Shown here: positions 51,524 through 58,095 of the stretch, piece by piece
How positions within the stretch are numbered: the stretch's first letter is position 1
How the letters are laid out: each line of letters starts with the position of its first letter
Source: Pseudomonas iridis
Lineage (GTDB): Bacteria > Pseudomonadota > Gammaproteobacteria > Pseudomonadales > Pseudomonadaceae
NCBI RefSeq assembly: GCF_017980685.1
Contig: NZ_JACXXO010000009.1
Span: 62,001 to 126,000 of the forward strand
Direction: 5' to 3'
DNA length: 64,000 nt
Program-made: the position numbers and the translations under genes
The notes under the pieces: generated by a model
Seen by the model: only the letters and a program-made list of their open reading frames with translations
Databases searched by the model: none
What the model was told of the DNA's origin: nothing

Positions 51524-52353
51524 GCCTGATGGATAAACCGCCTGTCGACCCACAAAACCCATGGCTGGAACTGCGTCGCCTGACGCCAGCCCGAATCGCC
51601 CTCGGCCGCACAGGCACCAGCCTGCCAACCAGCGCGCAACTGGACTTCCAGTACGCCCACGCTCAGGCGCGGGATGCGGTGCATCTGCCTTTCGATCATG
51701 CCGGACTCAGTGCACAACTGAGTGAGCGTGGGCGCGAAAGCCTGCTTTTGCACAGCGCAGCGGTGGACCGCAACAGCTACCTGCAACGTCCGGATCTGGG
51801 ACGCAAGCTCAGCGATGAGTCCGCGCAGGCCCTGCGCGATTATGCAGCGACCCACCCGGGCGGCGTCGATCTGGCGATTGTCGTGGCTGACGGTCTGTCG
51901 GCGCTGGCGGTGCATCGGCATACGCTGCCGTTTCTGCTCCGGCTGGAAGAGCAAATGGGCGGCGACGGCTGGTCGATTGCCCCAATCGTTCTGGTAGAAC
52001 AGGGTCGCGTTGCCGTTGGCGACGAGATCGGTCAACTGCTCGGCGCTAAAATGGTTGTCATGCTGATTGGCGAACGCCCTGGCCTCAGTTCGCCGGACAG
52101 CCTCGGTTTGTATTTCACCTACAATCCAAAAATCGGATTGACCGATGCCCATCGCAATTGCATTTCCAACGTACGGCTTGAAGGCTTGAGCTACGGCATG
52201 GCGGCGCATCGCTTGCTGTACCTGATGCGCGAAGCCTGTCGGCGACAGCTGTCGGGGGTCAACCTGAAGGACGAAGCACAGGTTCAGACGCTGGAGTCGG
52301 ACGCTGGAGCGGACATGAAAGGAAACTTCCTACTCGATCCGCCCCCAGCCTGA
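51520..52353 (+). CDS. eutC: Ethanolamine ammonia-lyase small subunit
   Basis: A 277-residue partner of EutB that completes the B12-binding site. Family pattern: ELRRLTPARIALGRTGTSLPTSAQLDFQYAHAQARDAVH, SYLQRPDLGRKLS, VVADGLSALAVHRH, MLIGERPGLSSPDSLGLYFTYNPKIGLTDAHRNCISNVRLEGLSYGMAAHRL. The ATG at 51520 overlaps the eutB stop (ATGA); an internal ATG at 51529 is also possible. It is the last ethanolamine gene. Confidence 0.95.
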   Translation: MSLMDKPPVDPQNPWLELRRLTPARIALGRTGTSLPTSAQLDFQYAHAQARDAVHLPFDHAGLSAQLSERGRESLLLHSAAVDRNSYLQRPDLGRKLSDESAQALRDYAATHPGGVDLAIVVADGLSALAVHRHTLPFLLRLEEQMGGDGWSIAPIVLVEQGRVAVGDEIGQLLGAKMVVMLIGERPGLSSPDSLGLYFTYNPKIGLTDAHRNCISNVRLEGLSYGMAAHRLLYLMREACRRQLSGVNLKDEAQVQTLESDAGADMKGNFLLDPPPA

Positions 52354-52468
52354 ACCGTTTCCGCATTGCGTTTCTGCGCTGGTTTAAGGCAGGATCGACG
52401 CACGGCCGCCAGGGTTTCCCATCGCCGTCAGAGCAGTTGAAGACAGCCACTTGAAGACGAGACCTATC

Positions 52469-52930
52469 ATGCGGATTATTCAAGCGACCCTCGAACATCT
52501 GGATTTGTTGACGCCGTTGTTCGTCAAGTATCGCGAGTTCTACGGTTCCCTGCCTTACCCGGATTCCTCCCGCGCGTTTCTCGAAAAACGCCTGCGCCGC
52601 AAAGAGTCGGTGATCTATCTGGCTCTGGCCGATGATGACGACAAAAAGCTGATGGGCTTCTGTCAGCTGTATCCGAGCTTCTCCTCGCTGTCGCTCAAAC
52701 GCGTGTGGATCCTCAACGACATCTACGTCGCCGAAGACGCTCGGCGCCAACTGGTCGCCGACAACCTGATCCGTACCGCGAAGAAAATGGCCAAGGAAAC
52801 CCAGGCCGTGCGCATGCGCGTCTCCACCAGTGCCAACAACGAAGTGGCGCAGAAAACCTACGAATCGATTGGCTTCAAGGAAGACACCGAGTTCAAGAAC
52901 TACGTGCTGCCGATCAGCGACGAGCTATAA
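52469..52930 (+). CDS. GNAT family N-acetyltransferase
   Basis: A 153-residue acetyltransferase-fold protein. It begins MRIIQATLEHLDLLTPLFVKYREFYG. The beta4/acetyl-CoA region is visible: LMGFCQLYPSFSSLSLKRVWILNDIYVAEDARRQLVADNLI, and the C-terminal VSTSANNEVAQKTYESIGFKED is the usual GNAT motif B. The Q/RxxGxG/A loop is modified (ARRQLVA). Substrate unknown. ATG at 52469; an upstream TTG adds six residues. Confidence 0.87.
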   Translation: MRIIQATLEHLDLLTPLFVKYREFYGSLPYPDSSRAFLEKRLRRKESVIYLALADDDDKKLMGFCQLYPSFSSLSLKRVWILNDIYVAEDARRQLVADNLIRTAKKMAKETQAVRMRVSTSANNEVAQKTYESIGFKEDTEFKNYVLPISDEL

Positions 52931-52949
52931 CGCCAGTTTGACGAGTCTA

Positions 52950-52980
52950 TTTGTGGCCAGGGGAGCTCCCTCGCCACAAA
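52950..52980. repeat. Single REP-type palindrome (tgtggc...gggag...gccaca)
   Basis: tttgtggc (52950-52957) and gccacaaa (52973-52980) enclose an inner gggagctccc. It lies 20 bases after the acetyltransferase stop and is a different REP subfamily from the others. It may serve as a terminator. Confidence 0.7.
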
Positions 52981-53180
52981 AACTCACGCCCTCATAACTC
53001 CTTATCTCTGACAATTCCTCACACCTCGACATCCCGCGCTACAAAACCAACACGCGCGTCATCATTCAAACCGTATAATCCCGATCTTCCCGGCTTGTAA
53101 GAAAAACTACATCCCGCTGTAGGCTTACACGAAGTCATCCGCACAGGCCCACTGAGTAGGGCCGCCATACAGGTGCCCCC

Positions 53181-53831
53181 ATGGATTTCAATCCGCTCGA
53201 CCTTATCCTGCATCTCGACGTTTATCTCGACTTGCTGGTGAACAACTACGGGCCGTGGATCTACGCCATCCTGTTCCTGGTGATTTTCTGTGAAACCGGT
53301 CTGGTGGTGATGCCGTTCCTGCCTGGCGATTCACTGCTGTTCATTGCCGGCGCTGTTGCGGCTGGCGGCGGCATGGACCCGGTGCTGTTGGGCGGTCTGC
53401 TGATGCTCGCTGCGATCCTGGGCGACAGCACCAACTACGTCATCGGGCGAACGGCTGGCGAAAAGCTGTTCAGCAACCCGAATTCGAAAATCTTCCGCCG
53501 CGACTATCTGCAAAAGACCCACGATTTCTATGACAAGCACGGCGGCAAAACCGTGACTCTGGCGCGCTTCCTGCCAATCATCCGGACTTTCGCACCGTTC
53601 GTCGCCGGTGTAGCGCGGATGCCGTACCCGCGTTTCTTCGGTTTCAGCGTGTTGGGCACCATCCTCTGGGTGGGCGGACTGGTGACCCTGGGTTACTTCT
53701 TCGGCAACGTACCGTTCATCAAGAAAAACCTGTCGTTGCTGGTGGTCGCCATCATTCTGCTGTCGCTGATTCCGATGATCATCGGCGTGGTGCGCAGCCG
53801 TTTTGGCGGCACCAAAGTCCAATCGCACTAA
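53181..53831 (+). CDS. dedA: DedA family membrane protein
   Basis: A 216-residue DedA/SNARE-associated protein. Signatures are FCETGLVVMPFLPGDSLLFIAGAVAAGG (membrane-embedded acidic residue), LGDSTNYVIGRTAGEKLF, KTHDFYDKHGGKTVTLARFLPIIRTFAPFVAGVARMPYPRF. DedA proteins are linked to undecaprenyl phosphate or phospholipid translocation and membrane potential. It is the second DedA domain in the window, the first being fused to PAP2 at 31962. The MtfA-type gene starts 4 bases after it. Confidence 0.93.
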   Translation: MDFNPLDLILHLDVYLDLLVNNYGPWIYAILFLVIFCETGLVVMPFLPGDSLLFIAGAVAAGGGMDPVLLGGLLMLAAILGDSTNYVIGRTAGEKLFSNPNSKIFRRDYLQKTHDFYDKHGGKTVTLARFLPIIRTFAPFVAGVARMPYPRFFGFSVLGTILWVGGLVTLGYFFGNVPFIKKNLSLLVVAIILLSLIPMIIGVVRSRFGGTKVQSH

Positions 53832-53835
53832 GCCG

Positions 53836-54648
53836 ATGTGGTCGCTGAGCGCCTGGCGCCGCCGGCGCATTCTGGCCAGGCACCCGATTGCCGACGAGAT
53901 GTGGCAACGGGTGCGCCATCACCTGAGCTTTCTTGATGGCATCACGCCCGCTGAAGATCAGTGGCTGCGCGAAGCCTGTGTGCTGTTTCTCGAAGACAAA
54001 CACCTGAGCGCCCTGCCCGGCGTCGAATTGCATCAGGAGCAACGCCTGCTGCTCGCCGCCCAGGCACAATTACCGCTTTTGCATCTGGGCGATCTGAACT
54101 GGTATCAGGGTTTTCACGAAATCGTCCTCTATCCCGACGACTTCCTCAGCCCACAGCGTCACCGCGATGCCAGTGGCGTCGAGCACGAATGGGACGGCGA
54201 ACACAGTGGTGAAGCCTGGCAGCAGGGGCCGATCATCCTCGCCTGGCCGGGCGTGATGGCCAGTGGTGGCTGGGAAGGCTACAACCTGGTGATTCACGAA
54301 CTGGCGCACAAACTCGACATGCTTAACGGCGACGCCAACGGTCTGCCGCCGCTGCACACCGACATGCGCGTCAGTGACTGGGCCGATGTGATGCAGACGG
54401 CTTACGACGATCTCAACCGCCAGCTCGACGACAATCCCGACGCAGAAACCGCCATCGATCCCTACGCCGCCGAGAACCCGGCCGAGTTCTTCGCCGTCAC
54501 CAGCGAATACTTCTTCAGCGCCCCGGATCTGCTGCACGAGGCTTATCCGCAGGTCTACGCGCAACTGCAGCTTTTCTATCGGCAGGACCCGTTGGGCAGG
54601 TTGCGGCAACTTCAGGCCAGCGACCCGGTCTATCAGGCGCACGACTAA
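53836..54648 (+). CDS. mtfA: MtfA-type zinc peptidase (M90)
   Basis: A 270-residue soluble protein with the zinc motif H154ELAH158 in LVIHELAHKLDMLNGDANG. The third ligand glutamate is probably in ENPAEFFAVTSEYFF. MtfA of E. coli binds the Mlc repressor and has aminopeptidase activity, but no Mlc-PTS system is evident here. ATG at 53836 (MWSLSAWRRRRILARHPI) begins immediately after the dedA stop, so they are probably co-transcribed. Confidence 0.92.
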   Translation: MWSLSAWRRRRILARHPIADEMWQRVRHHLSFLDGITPAEDQWLREACVLFLEDKHLSALPGVELHQEQRLLLAAQAQLPLLHLGDLNWYQGFHEIVLYPDDFLSPQRHRDASGVEHEWDGEHSGEAWQQGPIILAWPGVMASGGWEGYNLVIHELAHKLDMLNGDANGLPPLHTDMRVSDWADVMQTAYDDLNRQLDDNPDAETAIDPYAAENPAEFFAVTSEYFFSAPDLLHEAYPQVYAQLQLFYRQDPLGRLRQLQASDPVYQAHD

Positions 54649-54693
54649 GTTCTGCACGACTTTAGGTTCATGGCGTCGACGGCAGAATATGCC

Positions 54694-54699
54694 TATAAT
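54694..54699 (+). promoter_or_regulatory. Candidate -10 element for ppa
   Basis: A perfect tataat 62 bases upstream of the ppa ATG, after the mtfA stop. No good -35 at 17 bases. Confidence 0.45.
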
Positions 54700-54760
54700 C
54701 GCCGCCACTTTTTGGTCAATCCGGCCAAGTGTTTTTGGTCAACTACGGGGGCAACGCCCA

Positions 54761-55288
54761 ATGAGCTACAGCAAGATTCCGGCTGGCAAAGACCTGCCGA
54801 ACGACATCTACGTCGCGATCGAGATCCCGGCCAACCACGCGCCGATCAAATACGAAATCGACAAAGACAGCGATTGCCTGTTCGTTGACCGTTTCATGGC
54901 CACCCCAATGTTCTACCCGGCCAACTACGGTTTCATCCCGAACACCCTGGCTGACGACGGTGATCCCCTCGACGTGCTGGTCGTAACCCCTTACCCGGTT
55001 GCGCCAGGCTCGGTAATCCGCGCTCGCCCGGTCGGCGTCCTGAACATGACCGACGACGGCGGCGGCGATGCCAAAGTTATCGCAGTGCCACACGACAAGC
55101 TGTCCCAGCTGTACGTCGACGTGAAGGAATACACCGACCTGCCACCGCTGCTGATCCAGCAGATCGAGCACTTCTTTGCGAACTACAAAGATCTCGAAAA
55201 AGGCAAATGGGTCAAGATCGAAGGCTGGGCCGGTGCAGACGCCGCCCGCGAAGCGATCACCAAGTCGGTTGCTGCCTACAAAGGCTGA
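54761..55288 (+). CDS. ppa: Inorganic pyrophosphatase
   Basis: A 175-residue family I pyrophosphatase that drives biosynthesis by hydrolysing PPi. Active-site pattern: EIPANHAPIKYEIDKDSDCLFVDRF and GFIPNTLADDGDPLDVLVV (metal-binding DxDxxD type). ATG at 54761 gives MSYSKIPAGKDLPND. A strong terminator follows at 55317-55341. Confidence 0.97.
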   Translation: MSYSKIPAGKDLPNDIYVAIEIPANHAPIKYEIDKDSDCLFVDRFMATPMFYPANYGFIPNTLADDGDPLDVLVVTPYPVAPGSVIRARPVGVLNMTDDGGGDAKVIAVPHDKLSQLYVDVKEYTDLPPLLIQQIEHFFANYKDLEKGKWVKIEGWAGADAAREAITKSVAAYKG

Positions 55289-55316
55289 GTCCATGCAACC
55301 TGCGTGACGCTTGGAT

Positions 55317-55341
55317 AAAACCCCGGTCGATCCGGGGTTTT
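55317..55341 (+). terminator. Rho-independent terminator after ppa
   Basis: aaaaccccgg (55317-55326) pairs with ccggggtttt (55332-55341) around tcgat and continues into a T-run (gggg then six T). Confidence 0.9.
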
Positions 55342-55510
55342 TTATGTGCGAGAACATCCCTCTTAAACGGATTGTTTAAACTCCACGCGACACGGTTTTA
55401 ACTTGTTTAATTTCCCACAAGAACGTCTTACATCCAGTCGCAAAATTCAGCCCGTTTTTGAACGCCAAGTTTATTCAAACCCCTCTAGCACGGCCGTAGA
55501 CTCCGTGTTT

Positions 55511-56257
55511 ATGAGAAAGAACACTAGCGGTCCAAGATTCAAGGCACTCCTGGAAAAAGCGAACATCTCCACCACGGGTTTCGCAAAGTTCTGGGGCACG
55601 GAAGCCCAAAATGTCCACAACTGGTACACCCGGGGCGTCCCGGCGTATCGCATGGAAGAAGTCTCACGCCTGTTGTCCGTCAACAGCGAATGGCTGAAAA
55701 CCGGCGAAGGCACAAAAGAGATACCAAGCCTGACCCCGCCTGCGAGCAACGGCGACACCTTCGACGCCCAGGCCATCCGTGGCGTCTACACCGTCATTGA
55801 CCCCAACGACATTGATCTGGCGTTCTTCAAAGAAACACCGCAGACCAACGGCTCTGGAAAAACCCACGTCATTCAGGACCCGGACCTGTCCATCCGCCTG
55901 CCGCGCGCGCACCTCGATCAACTGGAAATCCGCCCTGGCGACGCTATCTGCGCACACATGATCGGCAACAGCATGGCCGACCGCATCGATGACGGTTCCA
56001 TCGTCGCCATCGACCGCGGCCTCACCCAAGTCGTCGACGGCGAAATCTACGCCATCGAACACGACGGCATGCTACGCATCAAATACCTGCATCGCATGCC
56101 CGGCAACGGCCTGCGACTGCGCAGCCACAACAGTGCCGAATACCCGGACGAAGTCTTCCGCCCCGCACAAATCGAAGAGCAGCGGATCCATATATTGGGT
56201 TGGGTGTTCTGGTGGTCGACGCTGAGCAAACGGCGGCCGGTGGTGCCGTTTCTCTGA
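55511..56257 (+). CDS. S24-peptidase (LexA/CI-like) transcriptional repressor
   Basis: A 248-residue phage-type repressor. The N-terminal helix-turn-helix (residues about 8-65: FKALLEKANISTTGFAKFWG...RMEEVSRLLSVNSEWLKTGE) is followed by a C-terminal S24 domain with Ser154 (MIGNSMADRI) and Lys191 (LRIKYLHRMPG). No obvious Ala-Gly self-cleavage site is seen before the peptidase domain. No prophage or tailocin genes accompany it. ATG at 55511 is used; the open upstream frame to 55403 is not family-like. It may be a relic of a mobile element or a free-standing stress regulator. Confidence 0.85.
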   Translation: MRKNTSGPRFKALLEKANISTTGFAKFWGTEAQNVHNWYTRGVPAYRMEEVSRLLSVNSEWLKTGEGTKEIPSLTPPASNGDTFDAQAIRGVYTVIDPNDIDLAFFKETPQTNGSGKTHVIQDPDLSIRLPRAHLDQLEIRPGDAICAHMIGNSMADRIDDGSIVAIDRGLTQVVDGEIYAIEHDGMLRIKYLHRMPGNGLRLRSHNSAEYPDEVFRPAQIEEQRIHILGWVFWWSTLSKRRPVVPFL

Positions 56258-56290
56258 GTTGGTTTGGCTGACTTTGCCTCACACCGAACC

Positions 56291-56318
56291 TGTGGGAGCC
56301 AGCCTGCTGGCGATGAGG
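56291..56318. repeat. Single REP element
   Basis: tgtgggagccagcctgctgg (then cgatgagg) matches the tgtgggagctggcttgccag subfamily seen at 6595. It has no inverted partner nearby and folds as gccagc-ctgctggc. Confidence 0.7.
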
Positions 56319-56405
56319 CCCTTATATCCGGTACAAATCTTGATTTTTTGCCAGCGAGATCGCTCTAACCCGCACTTCACACTGGGAATCCAAAGCAAAA
56401 CTCAG

Positions 56406-56592
56406 TATCCTGCGCCCCACATTTGCGCATCGCCCCGCTCCCGCGGCTCAGATGACGCCCGACGCGGCAGACCAACGTCTGACCAAGTCCCACAGCCGGA
56501 CGCAGATCCGGGTGTACGTTTTGAAGGCTGGCAAGGCTTACCAAAAATAGGCCAAGCCAGTCCCCGAGAAGCCGGCCACAAGCCGGCTTTTT
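56406..56592 (+). ncRNA. Possible small transcript with intrinsic terminator
   Basis: A -10-like tatcct at 56406-56411 is followed 158 bases later by aagccggc (56569-56576) pairing with gccggctt (56582-56589) and a T-run, a clear terminator with no gene before it. Inside lies a 32-codon frame (56452-56550, MTPDAADQRLTKSHSRTQIR, then VYVLKAGKAYQK) without a good ribosome site. It could be a small RNA, a small protein, or the tail of a lost gene. Confidence 0.35.
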
Positions 56593-56667
56593 AATGCCTG
56601 AAATAAACCCGGCCTACCGTCTGTAACATAAATTCGCGCTTGTCGAACAGAAGAGCCCCTTGCTATC

Positions 56668-56687
56668 GTAACGACAAACGTCATTAC
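56668..56687. promoter_or_regulatory. Candidate RelBE operator palindrome
   Basis: gtaacgac (56668-56675) and gtcattac (56680-56687) are inverted with one mismatch around aaac, 12 bases before the relB ATG. Toxin-antitoxin pairs of this type repress their own promoter through such sites. Confidence 0.5.
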
Positions 56688-56699
56688 AGGTATTTCATC

Positions 56700-56939
56700 A
56701 TGGCCTCCATAAACATTCGCATCGACGATGATCTGAAGCAGCGCTCCTTCGCCGAACTGGAAAAGCTGGGAGTAACCCCCTCAGAGCTTTTGCGCCAGAC
56801 ACTCCAATACGTCGCCGAGCGAGGCAAGCTACCGTTCAAAGCAGCATTGCTTAGCGAGGAAGATGAAGTACTCATAGCCGTAGTCACCGAACGTCTCGCT
56901 GCACCTCAACGAGTCAAGGTAAGTCTGGATGACCTATAA
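56700..56939 (+). CDS. relB: RelB/DinJ family antitoxin
   Basis: A 79-residue protein whose N-terminus MASINIRIDDDLKQRSFAELEKLGVTPSELLRQTLQYVAE is a ribbon-helix-helix of RelB/DinJ type, with a C-terminal toxin-binding tail (ERLAAPQRVKVSLDDL). It overlaps the toxin gene by 11 bases. GC content and amino-acid use differ slightly from the neighbours, fitting mobile origin. Confidence 0.9.
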   Translation: MASINIRIDDDLKQRSFAELEKLGVTPSELLRQTLQYVAERGKLPFKAALLSEEDEVLIAVVTERLAAPQRVKVSLDDL

Positions 56940-57225
56940 CCTTGAATTTGATCATCGTGCTTTAAAGGAATGGAACAAACTCGGCGATACGGTTCGCCAC
57001 CAGTTCAAGAAGAAGCTCACAGAGGTATTGGAGAATCCTCGAATAGAAGCCAATCGACTTCGCGAGCTCCCGGATTGCTACAAAGTGAAGCTGAAAAGCG
57101 CTGGCTATCGCCTGATCTATCAGGTCCTTGATCAAGAGATTGTGGTGTTCGTAATCGCAATCGGGAAGCGAGAGAGAGAAGCTGCTTACGAGGTTGCGCA
57201 GGACCGTCTTTCGCTCCTGCCCTGA
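56929..57225 (+). CDS. relE: RelE family mRNA-interferase toxin
   Basis: A 98-residue toxin. Pattern MTYNLEFDHRALKEWNKLGDTVRHQFKKKL, NRLRELPDCYKVKLKSAGYRLIYQV, VVFVIAIGKREREAAYEVAQDRL matches E. coli RelE, including the basic residues that position mRNA in the ribosomal A site and the terminal Tyr (AAYEVA). The ATG overlaps relB, so they are translationally coupled. Confidence 0.92.
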   Translation: MTYNLEFDHRALKEWNKLGDTVRHQFKKKLTEVLENPRIEANRLRELPDCYKVKLKSAGYRLIYQVLDQEIVVFVIAIGKREREAAYEVAQDRLSLLP

Positions 57226-57279
57226 GTCGGTCCAATGTCTGCGACCTGAAATTGGGCAGCAACCCGCAGCCCAATTCCC

Positions 57280-58092
57280 TCACGGATAACTAAACGCCTT
57301 AACCAACGTCAACTCCCCCGCCGTCCGCATCGGGATCAAAAAAGTCTCCATCTTCTCGCTCGGCGTGCCTTCTTCGGTAATCACCGTCACCTGCGCCGTC
57401 GTCAGCGCCTGCCCGGCTTCATCCCCACCTTCGTCATCTGCGCGATACCCGCCGCCGTAGTAATTCACATACACCAGATACTGCCCCTTGATCGGCGCCG
57501 GCATGGCGAAGATTTCCGGGCCGTAGCCGGTGGTGACGTCGACGTCGAGGGCGCCGCCGTTGGGGGCGGTGCGGTTGCCGTACCAGATGTGGCCGCCGTC
57601 GGGGGTGACGAGATGCAGGTCGAGGTCGGTGCCATCGCTGTCCCACGCGAGCAGGACGCGCAGTTTGGCCGGGGTGGCGCCGCCGCTGGTGTTGAGGAAC
57701 TGGGTGCGGTGGCGTTGTTTGCCGTCAGGGCTGCGGACTTCGACGCTGTTGCTGCCGTTGGGGAAGGAGAATGGGCGGTCGAAGCGGCCGGCGTCGTCGA
57801 TTTTCAGCGGCATGCTGACGCCGTTGACGATAAGGCGGCCGGGCTCTGGGCTCTTCGGTGTAGCTTTGATTTCGCCGCTGATGCGTGCGGTGTTGGCTTG
57901 GCCGATCGGGGTGTTCACCGAGGAGGCTGGGTAGTTGACGGTCTGGCGGAAGCTTTCGCCCTCTCCTTGCGGCGCGCCGCTGCGCCAGCCGCCGACGGGG
58001 GTGTCGAGTTTAACGCTGTCGGCGGCGATGGCCGGCGATAGCGCGATCAACGTGCAGAGCAGCAGCAAGACCTGTGGATAACGGAGTGTCAT
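57280..58092 (-). CDS. YfaP-type DUF2135 secreted protein
   Basis: A 270-residue exported protein (signal peptide MTLRYPQVLLLLCTLIALSP to AIAA). Its DUF2135 region is KLRVLLAWDSDGTDLDLHLVTPDGGHIWYGN, with the conserved DVTTGYGPEIFAMPAPIKGQYLVYVNYYGGG. An Ig-like segment precedes it (SGEIKATP...RLIVNGVSMPLKIDDAGRF). E. coli YfaP and the last protein of the P. aeruginosa mag operon have this type. It is the last gene of the cluster, 3 bases after the DUF2300 gene. Function unknown. Confidence 0.88.
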   Translation of the reverse strand: MTLRYPQVLLLLCTLIALSPAIAADSVKLDTPVGGWRSGAPQGEGESFRQTVNYPASSVNTPIGQANTARISGEIKATPKSPEPGRLIVNGVSMPLKIDDAGRFDRPFSFPNGSNSVEVRSPDGKQRHRTQFLNTSGGATPAKLRVLLAWDSDGTDLDLHLVTPDGGHIWYGNRTAPNGGALDVDVTTGYGPEIFAMPAPIKGQYLVYVNYYGGGYRADDEGGDEAGQALTTAQVTVITEEGTPSEKMETFLIPMRTAGELTLVKAFSYP

Positions 58093-58095
58093 GGT

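Larger units (their letters stand above)
56258..56699. other. Intergenic patch between repressor and relB
   Basis: 442 bases without a convincing protein gene. It contains a single REP copy (56291-56318), a possible short transcript ending at a strong hairpin (56406-56592) and a palindrome just before relB. The rest shows no structure I can interpret. Confidence 0.45.
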
